Part shown: positions 32,460 through 42,819 of the stretch, piece by piece | Numbering within the stretch: the stretch's first letter is position 1 | How the letters are laid out: each line of letters starts with the position of its first letter | Source: Allobosea sp. BH3 | Lineage (GTDB): Bacteria > Pseudomonadota > Alphaproteobacteria > Rhizobiales > Beijerinckiaceae | DNA: 64,000 nucleotides | Direction: 5' to 3' | Assembly (NCBI RefSeq): GCF_025499465.1 | Contig: NZ_JAIMCA010000001.1 | Location: 1 to 64,000, forward strand | Notes under the pieces: model-generated | What the model saw: only the letters and a program-made list of their open reading frames with translations | Databases searched by the model: none | What the model was told of the DNA's origin: nothing | Made by a program: the position numbers and the translations under genes

Positions 32460-32744
32460 ATGCCTCACAGCCCCGAAGACAAGCGGCGGGCCGTCACCCG
32501 CCTGCGCCGGATCCGAGGCCAGACGGAGGCCTTGATCCTCGCGGTCGAGCGCGGCGAGGATTGTGGCGCGCTGCTGCAGCAACTCGCCGCCCTGCGTGGC
32601 GCCGCGACCGGGCTGATGGCGGAGGTGCTCGAAATGCATCTGCGCGAAACGGTTCACGCTCCAGCTCGGCCGGAGGAGGACAGCGCCGAAAGCCCTGACT
32701 CCATCACCGAGATCATGCGAGTCATCCGCCCCTATCTGAAATGA
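32460..32744 (+). CDS. frmR: Formaldehyde-responsive repressor, FrmR (CsoR/RcnR family)
   Basis: A 94-residue all-helical DUF156 protein. The family core is visible: [19 protein letters not shown] with the DNA-contacting arginines, then [15 protein letters not shown] holding the conserved Cys (the formaldehyde-reactive or metal-ligand Cys) and the C-terminal [11 protein letters not shown]. Together with the frmA gene 25 bases downstream this identifies it as the formaldehyde sensor rather than a copper or nickel one. FrmR tetramers release DNA when formaldehyde cross-links the Cys to the N-terminal residue. The frame is open further upstream into the operator region, but ATG 32460 ([10 protein letters not shown]) gives the family N-terminus with a Pro right after Met, as in E. 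coli FrmR. Confidence 0.92.
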   Translation: MPHSPEDKRRAVTRLRRIRGQTEALILAVERGEDCGALLQQLAALRGAATGLMAEVLEMHLRETVHAPARPEEDSAESPDSITEIMRVIRPYLK

Positions 32745-32769
32745 ACGCCCGAACGGAAGGACACATCCG

Positions 32770-33882
<1,113 letters not shown>

Positions 33883-33927
33883 GGCGCCGCTTTCCGGCCT
33901 CATCCATGAGGCAGTGAAGCATTCTTC

Positions 33928-34057
33928 GTCATTCCGGGGCAGCGCGAAGCGCTGAACCCGGAACCCACGACTGGGTACCACCCTTGGATAAGCCGATCGG
34001 GCAAGGCTCGCCGGTCGTGGGTTCCTGTTCGATCCAGGCGGATCGCCACGGAATGAC
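33928..34057. repeat. GTCATTCCGG-type dispersed palindromic element, long form
   Basis: GTCATTCCGGGGC at the left and CGGAATGAC at the right are inverted ends; inside, GGAACCCACGAC near 33960 and GTCGTGGGTTCC near 34014 form a second nested pair. It fills the frmA-formylglutathione hydrolase gap and belongs to the same family as the copies at 39.6, 42.7, 44.8, 54.2 and 55.8 kb. Confidence 0.75.
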
Positions 34058-34090
34058 AAAGGCCGCGCCTCAACCAAGAAAGGACCCCGC

Positions 34091-34927
34091 ATGGAACTCC
34101 TCTCCGCCTCCAAGGCCTTCGGCGGCTCGCAGCGCGTCTACCGTCACGACAGCGCTGCCTGCGCCTGCCCGATGACCTTCGCGATCTACCTGCCGCACCA
34201 GAGCGAGGACGGGCCGGTTCCGGTGCTGTGGTATCTCTCGGGCCTGACCTGCACCCATCAGAACGTCGTGGACAAGGGCGAATACCGCGCCGCCGCGGCG
34301 GCGAACGGCATCGCCATCATCTGCCCGGATACCAGCCCGCGCGGCGCGCATGTGCCCGACGAGCCTGAGAACTGGCAGTTCGGCTCCGGCGCCGGCTTCT
34401 ATCTCGACGCAACGCAGGAGCCCTATGCGGAGAACTACCGCATGGAGAGCTACATCCGCGACGAGCTGCCGGAGCTGGTCGCACGGCATTTCTCGCTCGA
34501 CATGGATCGCCAGGGCATCTTCGGCCATTCCATGGGCGGGCATGGCGCAATCACCCTCGCGCTCAAGAATCCAGGGCACTACCGCTCGGTTTCGGCCTTC
34601 GCGCCAATCACCCAGCCCTCGACCGCCGGCTGGTCCCGCCCCGCCCTGGAGAAATATCTCGGGCCCGACGAAAAGAATTGGCGAGCCTACGACTCCACCC
34701 TGCTGATCGCCGACGGCCACCGCATCCGCGACCTGCTGGTCGACCAGGGCATGGCGGACGGCTTCCTCGAGGAGGGGCTTCGTCCGCAACTCCTGGAGAT
34801 CGCCTGCGCCACGGCCGGCATCCCGCTGCAATTGACGATGCGGGAGGGTTACGACCACTCCTACAACTTCGTCTCGACCTTTATGGCGCAGCACATCGCC
34901 TGGCACGCAGAACGCCTGATGGTTTAG
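34091..34927 (+). CDS. fghA: S-formylglutathione hydrolase
   Basis: A 278-residue alpha/beta hydrolase (esterase D family). The nucleophile elbow is GHSMGGHG with Ser ~149; WYLSGLTCTHQN forms the oxyanion-hole side and carries the conserved Cys; the catalytic His is in GYDHSYNFVSTF and the Asp in DQGMADGFLEE. It hydrolyses S-formylglutathione to formate and glutathione. A 130-base palindromic element separates it from frmA, which may lower or stabilise its part of the message. AAGGA upstream supports ATG 34091. Confidence 0.96.
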   Translation: MELLSASKAFGGSQRVYRHDSAACACPMTFAIYLPHQSEDGPVPVLWYLSGLTCTHQNVVDKGEYRAAAAANGIAIICPDTSPRGAHVPDEPENWQFGSGAGFYLDATQEPYAENYRMESYIRDELPELVARHFSLDMDRQGIFGHSMGGHGAITLALKNPGHYRSVSAFAPITQPSTAGWSRPALEKYLGPDEKNWRAYDSTLLIADGHRIRDLLVDQGMADGFLEEGLRPQLLEIACATAGIPLQLTMREGYDHSYNFVSTFMAQHIAWHAERLMV

Positions 34928-35012
34928 CCCGGCCGGCGCGGAACGGCAGCCCCCGCCCCGCGTTGAAGCTTTCGGAGCCCAATCCGGGTTCCCACGAGCT
35001 GATGGCGAGGCC

Positions 35013-35408
35013 ATGTCGCAGGGCAATCGTTCATTCTTCACGCGCCTGTCCCAGTTCGTCTCCCACTGGGCCGGCAAGCCGCAGATCTTCGTCGCCGCTG
35101 CGAGCCTGATCGTGCTCTGGGCGGCGTCCGGCCCCATCTTCGGCTTCAACGACACCTGGCAGCTCGTCATCAACACCTCGACGACCATCATCACCTTCCT
35201 GATGGTCTTCATCATCCAGAGCAGCCAGAACCGCGACACCGCGGCCATGCAGATCAAGCTCGACGAGTTGATCTCCAAGCTCGACGGCGCCCGAGAGGAA
35301 CTGCTGGATCTGGAAGACCTCGACGAAGGCAGGATCGAGAAGATCCGCCAGGAATTCGAGAAGACCGCGGAGCGCGCCCGCGCCAAGGCACGTACAGAAG
35401 CGAATTAG
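35013..35408 (+). CDS. Low-affinity iron permease family protein
   Basis: A 131-residue membrane protein with two hydrophobic helices (about 25-45, IFVAAASLIVLWAASGPIFG, and 52-72, LVINTSTTIITFLMVFIIQS) followed by QNRDTAAMQIKLDELI and a charged coiled tail. This pattern is the bacterial low-affinity iron permease (Fet4-related) family, where SSQNRD is the strongly conserved spot. Transport activity in bacteria is largely unproved, so the iron role is by family name. It stands alone; no metal box was seen directly upstream. Confidence 0.85.
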   Translation: MSQGNRSFFTRLSQFVSHWAGKPQIFVAAASLIVLWAASGPIFGFNDTWQLVINTSTTIITFLMVFIIQSSQNRDTAAMQIKLDELISKLDGAREELLDLEDLDEGRIEKIRQEFEKTAERARAKARTEAN

Positions 35409-35563
35409 CCGGGCGCCGAGGCTGTCAATCGCCACCTTTCACGGAAAATCAAGCTTAGCAGTTAACGTTAAGTCGGACTTAAGAAGTCCCTGTCATTGTC
35501 CTTTTCGTGAGTAACTAGCGCGGGCTGCGTTCTTTGCGCCGCGCAAACGCGAAGGACGCTGCC

Positions 35564-36418
35564 ATGGGCAGTTTGAAAACACTTGCGCTGGCGGGCAGCC
35601 TTGCTCTCGGCGCTTCCGTCGCGGCGAACGCGGCCGATCTCGCTTACGCTCCGCAGCCTCAGCCCGAGCCGCTGGGCCTCAAAGGTACGATCTCCAGCGG
35701 TGTCTATCTCCGCGGAGATATCGGCGTCGGCGTCCAGTCCGTCAGCAAATACTATCAGCAGGATGTCGCGCAGTTCGGCGGCACCTTCTTCGGCAAGACC
35801 GACAACGCGGCCTTCTTCGCTGGCCTCGGCATCGGCTACCGCTTCAACAACTGGCTTCGCTTCGACGTCACCGGCGAATATCGCGGCGCTGGCCAGATCG
35901 GAGTCAGCGACTTCGTCTTCAACCCGTTCAACAACGGCTTCCAGAGCAACACCTACAAAGGCAACCTGTCCTCGCTGGTCACGCTCTTCAACGGCTACTT
36001 CGACCTCGGCACCTGGAACTGCCTGACGCCTTATATCGGCGGCGGTATCGGCTTCACCCAGAACCGCATCACCGGGCTGACCGACCAGGGCGCCCTGGTC
36101 GGCGACTTCACCGGTGCTACCCTGAACACCTCCGGCACCGGGACCAAGACCGGCCTGGCCTGGGCGCTCATGGCGGGCCTCGGCTACGAGGTGAACAAGA
36201 ACCTCACCCTCGAGGTCGGCTATCGCTATCTGAACCTCGGCGACGCTCAGTCCGGCCGCCTGATCAACGCCTTCAACGGGCAGGTCCAGGCTCCGCTGCG
36301 CGCGAAGGATATCGACAGCCACGACTTCCGCATCGGTATGCGCTGGAACTTCAACGATCCGAGCTGCTGCGGCCCGGAGCCGGTGGCTTACGCTCCGCCG
36401 GTCGTGCGCAAGTACTGA
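35564..36418 (+). CDS. Outer-membrane beta-barrel protein (Omp25/Omp31-like)
   Basis: A 284-residue precursor with a signal peptide ending SVAANA and a mature start ADLAYAPQ, the typical N-terminus of Rhizobiales surface porins of the Omp25/Omp31 group. Eight or so amphipathic strands can be traced (VYLRGDIGVGVQSV, FFAGLGIGYRFNNWLRFDVTGEYR, LAWALMAGLGYEVNKNLTLEVGYRYLNLG, HDFRIGMRWNF). Such proteins are abundant structural barrels that tie the outer membrane to peptidoglycan and may be weak porins. The C-terminal tail DPSCCGPEPVAYAPPVVRKY follows the last strand, which is unusual but common in this group. ATG 35564 has AAGGA eight bases before it. A strong terminator follows. Confidence 0.85.
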   Translation: MGSLKTLALAGSLALGASVAANAADLAYAPQPQPEPLGLKGTISSGVYLRGDIGVGVQSVSKYYQQDVAQFGGTFFGKTDNAAFFAGLGIGYRFNNWLRFDVTGEYRGAGQIGVSDFVFNPFNNGFQSNTYKGNLSSLVTLFNGYFDLGTWNCLTPYIGGGIGFTQNRITGLTDQGALVGDFTGATLNTSGTGTKTGLAWALMAGLGYEVNKNLTLEVGYRYLNLGDAQSGRLINAFNGQVQAPLRAKDIDSHDFRIGMRWNFNDPSCCGPEPVAYAPPVVRKY

Positions 36419-36443
36419 GACGGCCTCCACAGCCCGAAACAGA

Positions 36444-36476
36444 AACGGCGCGGATCCTTCCGCGCCGTTTTTTTGC
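36444..36476 (+). terminator. Strong intrinsic terminator
   Basis: AACGGCGCGGA (36444-36454) pairs with TCCGCGCCGTT (36459-36469) across TCCT; the stem runs into TTTTTTTT. Confidence 0.9.
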
Positions 36477-36493
36477 TTTTGCAGGCGTGCGCT

Positions 36494-38008
36494 TCAGCGC
36501 AGCAGCGAATGTCCGGTCATCTCGGCCGGCTGATCGAGTCCCATCAGGGCCAGCAGCGTCGGCGCGATATCGGCGAGGCGCCCCTCCGCCAGTGCACTGC
36601 CACCGCCACCGATCATCATCAGTGGCACCGGGTTGGTGGTGTGTGCCGTATGCGGCTTTCCCGTGACGGGATCGACCATCAGCTCGGCATTGCCGTGATC
36701 GGCCGTGACGAGAAGCGCTCCGCCCGCCCGCTCTACGGCGTCCGCGATGGCGCCCAGCCCCGCATCGACCGTCTCCACCGCCTTGATCGCCGCAGCGAGC
36801 ACGCCGGTGTGGCCGACCATGTCGGGATTGGCGAAGTTCAGCACGACGAGGTCGTAGCGGCCTGAATCGATCGCCTCCACTGCCTTGGCGGTCAGTTCCG
36901 GCGCCGACATCTCCGGCTGGAGATCATAGGTCGCGACCTTGGGCGAAGGCACCATCACGCGGTTCTCGCCGGCGTAGGGCGTCTCCTCGCCGCCGTTGAA
37001 GAAATAGGTGACGTGCGGATATTTCTCCGTCTCGGCCATGCGGATCTGCGTCCGGCCGGCCTTGGCGACGGTCTCTCCGAGTCCGTTGGCGAGGGTCTGG
37101 GCTGCGAACAGCGCCGGCATGATCCTGTCGAGCTCGGCGCTGTAGGAGGTCATGCTGACCGCCTTGACGAGCCTCGGCACGCGCGTCCGGGCAAAGCCCG
37201 CGAAAGCCGGCTCCAGCACCGCGGCCAGGATTTCGCGGATGCGGTCGGAGCGGAAATTGAAGCTGAGCAGCCCGTCGCCGTCCTGCATCCCTTCATAACC
37301 GCCGATCGCGGCCGGCAGGATGAACTCGTCGGTGACGTTCCCGGCATAGGCGGCGGCGATCGCCGCGTCAGCCGTGGCGAAGGCCGCTCCCTCGCCCAGC
37401 ACCATGGCACGCCAGGCCTTCTCCACCCGCTCCCAGCGATTGTCGCGATCCATCGCGTAGTAACGGCCCGAGAGGCTGGCGATGCTCGCGCCGGCCGGCA
37501 GCGCGGCAGCGAAGGCCTTCACATAATCGGCGGCCGATTGTGGCGGCGTATCGCGCCCGTCGGTGAAGACATGGACCTTCACCGCGATGCCCTGCCCGGT
37601 CAGGATACGCGCGAGCGCCACGGCATGGTCCTGATGGGCATGCACGCCGCCGGGCGAGACGAGCCCGAGGAGATGGCAGGCGCCGCCGCTCGCCTTCAGC
37701 GCCGCGACGAGACCGCTTGCTTCCAGCGCCTTTGCAATCGAGCCGTCGGCGATCGCCTGGTTGATACGCGGCAGGTCCTGCATCACCACCCGGCCGGCGC
37801 CGAGATTGAGATGGCCGACTTCGGAATTGCCCATCTGCCCCTCGGGGAGCCCGACATCGAGCCCGGAGGTCCGCAGGAAGCTGTGCGGACCGGCCTGCCA
37901 GAAGCGGTCGAAATTGGGCGTCTTCGCCAGCCGGACGGCGTTGTTCCCGCTCTCGTCGCGCCAGCCCCAGCCATCGAGGATCATCAGCATCACGGGGCGA
38001 GGCGGCAT
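36494..38008 (-). CDS. gpmI: 2,3-bisphosphoglycerate-independent phosphoglycerate mutase
   Basis: A 504-residue Mn-dependent alkaline-phosphatase-fold enzyme interconverting 3- and 2-phosphoglycerate in glycolysis. Motifs: LMILDGWGWRDE with the first metal Asp, GNSEVGHLNLGAGRVV with the nucleophilic Ser, FTDGRDTPP, NFRSDRIREI, and the C-terminal NFANPDMVGHTG and VTADHGNAE metal sites. AAGGTC upstream of the ATG supports the start. Convergent with the outer-membrane barrel gene, sharing the terminator region; the gene downstream in the other direction (dehalogenase) is divergent with 105 bases between. Confidence 0.97.
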   Translation of the reverse strand: MPPRPVMLMILDGWGWRDESGNNAVRLAKTPNFDRFWQAGPHSFLRTSGLDVGLPEGQMGNSEVGHLNLGAGRVVMQDLPRINQAIADGSIAKALEASGLVAALKASGGACHLLGLVSPGGVHAHQDHAVALARILTGQGIAVKVHVFTDGRDTPPQSAADYVKAFAAALPAGASIASLSGRYYAMDRDNRWERVEKAWRAMVLGEGAAFATADAAIAAAYAGNVTDEFILPAAIGGYEGMQDGDGLLSFNFRSDRIREILAAVLEPAFAGFARTRVPRLVKAVSMTSYSAELDRIMPALFAAQTLANGLGETVAKAGRTQIRMAETEKYPHVTYFFNGGEETPYAGENRVMVPSPKVATYDLQPEMSAPELTAKAVEAIDSGRYDLVVLNFANPDMVGHTGVLAAAIKAVETVDAGLGAIADAVERAGGALLVTADHGNAELMVDPVTGKPHTAHTTNPVPLMMIGGGGSALAEGRLADIAPTLLALMGLDQPAEMTGHSLLR

Positions 38009-38113
38009 CGGCGGACCTTCGAAGAACGATGAAAGTGGTACCAGCGGATACCATGCGCCGCGCGGCGGAAGCGAGTGCTAAGAAGGTCGCGCTGCCCGCG
38101 ACGGAGGAACGCG

Positions 38114-38863
38114 ATGACGATCAAGGCGCTGGTGTTCGATGCTTACGGCACGCTGTTCGACGTGCAGTCCGTCGCCGGCGTCACCGACGCCGCCTTCCCC
38201 GGGCAGGGCACGACGATCACGCAGATCTGGCGCCTGAAGCAGCTCGAATACACCTGGCTGCGCGCGCTCATGGGGCGCTACGAGGATTTCTGGACCATCA
38301 CGCAGGAGTCGCTCGACTTCACCCTGAGGACACTCGGCCTCTCCGCGACGCCGGAATTCATCGCGCAGATCGCCGAGGCCTACGACGCGCTCAGCCTCTA
38401 TCCGGAGGCGCGCAGCGCGCTGGAAGGGCTCGCCTCCCACCGCCTCGCCATCTTCTCGAACGGCAGCCCCGCCATGCTGAAGCGGCTCGTCGCGCATGCC
38501 GGCATCGGCGCGCTCATTGAAACCGTGATCAGCGTCGACGAGATCGGCGTCTACAAGCCCGATCCGCGCGGCTATGCCCATGTCGAGAAGCGGCTGGGCC
38601 TCGCCCGTGAGGAGATCCTCTTCATCTCCTCGAACGGCTTCGATATCGCCGGTGCCAAGGCGCATGGCTTCCATGTGGCGCGTATCGATCGCGTGCCATC
38701 GCAGCAGTTGCGCTCTGAACTGGCGGCGGCAGCCCACATCGATCCCGCGCTGATGTTCAAGGCGTTGCGGATGCAGCCCGAACAGCTCGGCTTCCACGCC
38801 GATGCCAGCATTGCTGCCCTGACCGATCTCGTTTCCTATGTCGCCGGACTGGAACGGGCCTGA
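38114..38863 (+). CDS. Haloacid dehalogenase type II
   Basis: A 249-residue HAD-superfamily enzyme. The nucleophile is Asp9 in ALVFDAYGTLFD, motif II is FSNGSP, motif III the Lys in VYKPDPRGY, and motif IV FISSNGFDIAGAKAHG. The L-2-haloacid dehalogenase pattern is supported by YTWLRALMGRYEDFW and SNGFD. These enzymes hydrolyse L-2-haloalkanoates, though natural substrates in soil bacteria are often unclear. GGAGGAA before the ATG fixes the start; the 13 upstream codons are unused. It is 21 bases from the GST gene, so the two are probably co-transcribed and may act in detoxification together. Confidence 0.92.
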   Translation: MTIKALVFDAYGTLFDVQSVAGVTDAAFPGQGTTITQIWRLKQLEYTWLRALMGRYEDFWTITQESLDFTLRTLGLSATPEFIAQIAEAYDALSLYPEARSALEGLASHRLAIFSNGSPAMLKRLVAHAGIGALIETVISVDEIGVYKPDPRGYAHVEKRLGLAREEILFISSNGFDIAGAKAHGFHVARIDRVPSQQLRSELAAAAHIDPALMFKALRMQPEQLGFHADASIAALTDLVSYVAGLERA

Positions 38864-38884
38864 GCGCCACCGGAGGAAACCGCG

Positions 38885-39571
38885 ATGATCAAGCTCTACT
38901 ACCATCCCTCGCCGAACCCGGCGAAGGTCGCGCTGTTTCTGGAAGAGGCCGGCCTGCCCTATGAGATGGTGCCGGTCGACACCCGCAAGGGCCAGCAGTT
39001 CGCGCCCGAATTCCTCGCCATCAACCCCAATGCCAAGACCCCGGCCCTGACCGACGGCGATGTCACGGTCTTCGATTCGAACGCGATCCTGCTTTACCTC
39101 GCCGACAAGACCGGCAAGTACCTGCCGCAGGATACGCCGAAGGCGCGTGGCGAGATGCTGTCCTGGCTGATGTTCGTCGCCACCGGCATCGGCCCCTATT
39201 GCGGCCAGGCCGTGCATTTCAGCCGCTTCGCCCCGGAGAAGATCCCCTACGCCATCAACCGCTACGCCCGCGAGGCCGAGCGCCACTGGGGCATCATCGA
39301 CGAGCGGCTGAAGAGCCGCCATTACATGCTGGGCGATGCCTACACGCTGGTCGACATGTCGGTCTGGGGCTGGGCGACGCGGCTTTCCTTCGCCGTTGGC
39401 GACAGCTGGGCGACACTGTTCCCGAACGTGAAGCGCCACACCGACGAAATCTCGGCCCGGCCTGCCGCCCAGCGCGCGATGGCGCTGAAGGACCAGTTCG
39501 CCTTCAAGACCGAGTTTGACGACGAGGCCCGCAAGTTCCTCTTCCCGCAGAACGCGCATCTGGCGGGCTGA
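38885..39571 (+). CDS. Glutathione S-transferase (YfcG/Ure2p-like)
   Basis: A 228-residue GST with N-terminal thioredoxin fold (IKLYYHPSPNPAKVALFLEEAGLPYE) and a C-terminal helical domain. FDSNAILLYLADKTG carries the glutathione gamma-Glu-binding Asp/Ser, and NPNAKTPALTDGD holds the cis-Pro region. The overall form, including the NPN and YLADK segments and the GYCGQ-like YCGQAVHF patch, points to the YfcG/Ure2p-type disulfide reductases rather than classical conjugating enzymes. GGAGGAAACC is its ribosome-binding site. It follows the dehalogenase gene. Confidence 0.92.
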   Translation: MIKLYYHPSPNPAKVALFLEEAGLPYEMVPVDTRKGQQFAPEFLAINPNAKTPALTDGDVTVFDSNAILLYLADKTGKYLPQDTPKARGEMLSWLMFVATGIGPYCGQAVHFSRFAPEKIPYAINRYAREAERHWGIIDERLKSRHYMLGDAYTLVDMSVWGWATRLSFAVGDSWATLFPNVKRHTDEISARPAAQRAMALKDQFAFKTEFDDEARKFLFPQNAHLAG

Positions 39572-39582
39572 GAGCTCCGCCC

Positions 39583-39622
39583 GTCATTCCGGAGCAGGCC
39601 GCAGGCCTGAGCCCGGAATGAC
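39583..39622. repeat. GTCATTCCGG-type dispersed palindrome, short form
   Basis: GTCATTCCGG (39583-39592) and CCGGAATGAC (39613-39622) are perfect inverted ends, with an inner GGCC/GGCC pair. It lies right after the GST stop and may end its transcript. Confidence 0.8.
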
Positions 39623-39757
39623 GGCGAGGCCACTTGCATCTTCGCCACGCTGTGCATCGCGCGCAAAAACGCTGGCGGCGCCAAGGATTTCGCGCCAGTG
39701 TCGCCGCGGCACCGCCCAGGGAGGCGCGGGGCTCCAGCACAGTCTCCGAGAGGACGG

Positions 39758-41431
39758 ATGCCTACCGATATCGAGATCGCGCGCGCCGCGACGCTTCAGC
39801 CCATTGCCGCCATCGCCGCAAAGGCGGGCATCCCCTCCGAAGCGCTTAACCCCTATGGCAAGTACATCGCCAAGGTCGACACCCACGCCGTCCCGGACTT
39901 CCAGGCCCGGCCGGACGGCAAGCTGATCCTAGTCACCGCGATCAGCCCGACACCCGCCGGCGAGGGCAAGACCACGACGACGGTCGGCCTCGGCGACGGC
40001 CTCTCCCGCATCGGCAAGCGCGCCATGATCGCGCTGCGCGAGCCCTCGCTCGGCCCGAGCTTCGGCATGAAGGGCGGCGCGGCCGGCGGCGGCTACGCCC
40101 AGGTGGTGCCGATGGAGCAGATCAACCTGCACTTCACCGGCGACTTCCACGCCATCACCAGCGCTCACAACCTGCTCGCGGCGATGGTCGACAACCATGT
40201 CTACTGGGGCAACGGGCTCGGGCTCGACACCCGCCATATCGCCTGGCGCCGCGTGATGGACATGAACGACCGGGCGCTGCGCTCCATCGTCTCCTCGCTC
40301 GGCGGGGCAGGCAACGGCTTCCCGCGTGAGGACGGCTTCGACATCACCGTGGCCTCCGAGGTCATGGCGATCTTCTGCCTCGCGCGCGATGCCGCCGATC
40401 TGGAGGCGCGGCTCGGCCGCATCGTCGTCGGCCGCACCCGGGAGAAGCGCCTGGTCACCGCTGCGGACGTCAAGGCGACCGGCTCGATGAGCGTGCTGCT
40501 CAAGGACGCGCTGATGCCGAACCTCGTGCAGACGCTGGAGGGTACGCCCGCCTTCGTCCATGGCGGCCCCTTCGCCAACATCGCCCATGGCTGCAACTCG
40601 GTCATCGCGACGAACGCGGCCCTGAAGCTCGCCGACTACGTCGTCACCGAGGCCGGCTTCGGCGCCGATCTCGGGGCCGAGAAGTTCTTCGACATCAAAT
40701 GCCGCAAGGCCGGGCTGAAGCCTGCCGCGGCCGTCGTCGTTGCGACGGTGCGCGCACTGAAGATGCATGGCGGCCTCGCCAAGGATGCGCTGGCCCGCGA
40801 GGACATGAAGGCTCTGGAGGCGGGTCTTTCCAACCTCGCCCGCCATGTCGGCAATATCCGCAAGTTCGGCGTGCCGCCCATCGTCGCGATCAATCACTTC
40901 GCGACCGACACCGCCGCCGAGCACGAACTGATCCGCCACTACTGCCGCAACCATCTCGGCGTTGAGGCGGTGATTTGCCGGCACTGGGCCGAGGGCAGCG
41001 CCGGCACCGAGGAACTCGCCCGCAAGGTCGCGGCTATGGCGGATGAGGACGAGGCCGATTTCGCCCCGCTCTACCCGGACTCAATGCCGCTGCGGCACAA
41101 GCTGGAAATCATCGCGCGCGAGATTTACGGCGCCGAGGGCGTCAGCGTCGCGCCCAAGCTCGAGGCCCGTTTCGAGGAGCTGGAGGCCGCCGGCTTCGGC
41201 AGCCTGCCGGTCTGCGTCGCAAAGACCCAGTATTCCTTCTCGGCCGACCCGACGCTGCGCGGCGCGCCCTCCGGCCATATCGTGCCGTTGCGCGAACTGA
41301 GGCTCTCGGCCGGCGCGGGCTTCGTCGTCGCCATCTGCGGGGACATCATGACCATGCCTGGCCTGCCGCGCGAGCCCGCCGCCGAACGCATCCATATCGA
41401 CGGTCAGGGGCGGATCGAAGGTCTGTTCTGA
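39758..41431 (+). CDS. fhs: Formate--tetrahydrofolate ligase
   Basis: A 557-residue ATP-dependent ligase making 10-formyl-THF from formate and THF. The P-loop is [18 protein letters not shown]; other family segments are [45 protein letters not shown] and [10 protein letters not shown]. Expected length is met. The frame is open 20 codons further upstream; ATG 39758 follows GAGAGGA closely. In a cell with FrmA and formylglutathione hydrolase it captures the formate from formaldehyde oxidation into the folate pool. Followed 87 bases later by the phnM-like gene. Confidence 0.97.
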   Translation: MPTDIEIARAATLQPIAAIAAKAGIPSEALNPYGKYIAKVDTHAVPDFQARPDGKLILVTAISPTPAGEGKTTTTVGLGDGLSRIGKRAMIALREPSLGPSFGMKGGAAGGGYAQVVPMEQINLHFTGDFHAITSAHNLLAAMVDNHVYWGNGLGLDTRHIAWRRVMDMNDRALRSIVSSLGGAGNGFPREDGFDITVASEVMAIFCLARDAADLEARLGRIVVGRTREKRLVTAADVKATGSMSVLLKDALMPNLVQTLEGTPAFVHGGPFANIAHGCNSVIATNAALKLADYVVTEAGFGADLGAEKFFDIKCRKAGLKPAAAVVVATVRALKMHGGLAKDALAREDMKALEAGLSNLARHVGNIRKFGVPPIVAINHFATDTAAEHELIRHYCRNHLGVEAVICRHWAEGSAGTEELARKVAAMADEDEADFAPLYPDSMPLRHKLEIIAREIYGAEGVSVAPKLEARFEELEAAGFGSLPVCVAKTQYSFSADPTLRGAPSGHIVPLRELRLSAGAGFVVAICGDIMTMPGLPREPAAERIHIDGQGRIEGLF

Positions 41432-41518
41432 CACCTCCGACGGCGGTGTCACGCCTCCGTCATACGAGTCGTCGATGCGCCCCGGTTCAGCATCGGCGAA
41501 GCGGGACGGGAACAGGAC

Positions 41519-42664
41519 ATGACGATGGAGATCACCGGCGCCCGCGTGCTTCTCGACGGGCTAGAGGCGACGAATGTCTCGCTCGAGGGTGACAGGATTG
41601 CGGCCGTCGGTGCGGCGGCGAAACCTGCTGGCCTGACGATCCACGCTGCCGGCTGCCTCGTCCTGCCTGGCATCGTCGACAGCCATGGCGACGCTTTCGA
41701 GCGCCACATCATGCCGCGCCCCGGCGTCTCCTTCGATCTCGACCTCGCGTTGCGCGATGCCGACCGCGCTCTATTGGCGAGCGGCATCACCACCGCCTTC
41801 CACGGCGTCACATGGTCCTGGGAGCCAGGCCTTCGTGGTGCCGAGAATGCGCGCCGCCTGGTCGAGCGCATTGCGGCCCTCCAGCCCGAACTCGGGGCCG
41901 ACACCCGCTTCCACATGCGCCACGAGACCTTCAACCTCGACGCGGAAGAGGAGATCGCCCGTTGGCTGGAGCAGGGCCACATCGGCGTGCTCGCCTTCAA
42001 CGACCATATGGAAGGCACGCTGAAATCGCAGAACCGGCCGGACAAGATCGGCAAGATGGTCGAGCGGACGGGTCTCAGCCATGCGGATTTTCTGGCGCTG
42101 GTCGAGCGCGTCTATGCCCGCAGCGGCGAGGTTCCCGGCTCCGTCGCGCGGCTGGCCGAGGCTGCACGCCGCGCCGGCGTGCCGATCATGTCACATGACG
42201 ATGCGACCCCCGCGATGCGCCGGAGCTATCGCGAACTCGGCGTCACCCTGGCCGAATTCCCCATCAACGTTGAAACGGCGCAGGAAGCGGCCTCGGCAGG
42301 GGAAGCCATCGTCTTCGGCGCCCCCAACGTGGTCCGTGGCGGCTCGCACACCGGCTGGACCTCGGCCGAGGAGATGGTGCGGGCCGGTCTCTGCACCATC
42401 CTAGCCTCGGATTACTACTACCCGGCCCTGCCGCTCGCGCCCTTCCTGCTGGCGGATCGCGGCGCGGCAACCTTCCCAGCCGCCTGGAAGCTGGTTTCGG
42501 AGAATCCCGCAATGGCGCTCGGCCTCACCGACCGCGGCTGCATCGCGCCGGGCCTGCGCGCCGATCTCGTCATCGTCCGGCCGGAGCCGACACCCCGCGT
42601 GGTCGCGACCATCGCCGCAGGCCGGCTCGTCCATCTGGCCGATCCGAGCCTGCTGGGCGGCTGA
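41519..42664 (+). CDS. phnM: PhnM-like amidohydrolase (alpha-D-ribose 1-methylphosphonate 5-triphosphate diphosphatase)
   Basis: A 381-residue metal-dependent hydrolase. It shows LPGIVDSHGDAFERHIMPRPGV, the PhnM version of the first metal motif (Asp-x-His-x-Asp with ERH), FHGVTWSWEPG, HMRHET, FNDHMEG, MSHDDATP and ILASDYYYP. PhnM removes pyrophosphate from the nucleotide-like intermediate of the C-P lyase route of phosphonate use. None of phnG, H, I, J, K, L lies in the window, so this copy is solitary; it may be a stray member of a distant cluster or a relative with another substrate. The ATG at 41519 and one at 41525 are both possible; the first is used. Confidence 0.87.
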   Translation: MTMEITGARVLLDGLEATNVSLEGDRIAAVGAAAKPAGLTIHAAGCLVLPGIVDSHGDAFERHIMPRPGVSFDLDLALRDADRALLASGITTAFHGVTWSWEPGLRGAENARRLVERIAALQPELGADTRFHMRHETFNLDAEEEIARWLEQGHIGVLAFNDHMEGTLKSQNRPDKIGKMVERTGLSHADFLALVERVYARSGEVPGSVARLAEAARRAGVPIMSHDDATPAMRRSYRELGVTLAEFPINVETAQEAASAGEAIVFGAPNVVRGGSHTGWTSAEEMVRAGLCTILASDYYYPALPLAPFLLADRGAATFPAAWKLVSENPAMALGLTDRGCIAPGLRADLVIVRPEPTPRVVATIAAGRLVHLADPSLLGG

Positions 42665-42671
42665 AGCCCAC

Positions 42672-42803
42672 CGTCATGCTCGGGCTTGACCCGAGCATCT
42701 CGTGAAGGAGAGGCGTCTCTTTCTGACAGAGATTCTCGGGTCTACGCGGAGTTTATCCTTGGGCCGACCAAGGTCAGACCCGAGGGCTCCGCCCGGAAGT
42801 GAC
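42672..42803. repeat. Dispersed palindromic element (ATGCTCGGG/CCCGAGCAT type)
   Basis: ATGCTCGGG (42676-42684) and CCCGAGCAT (42690-42698) form a hairpin; GATTCTCGGGTCT and AGACCCGAGG farther right form the second arm, and the right end reads GAAGTGACG. It fills the phnM-idnD convergent gap. Confidence 0.7.
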
Positions 42804-42819
42804 GCCCTGGCCCGAGGGC

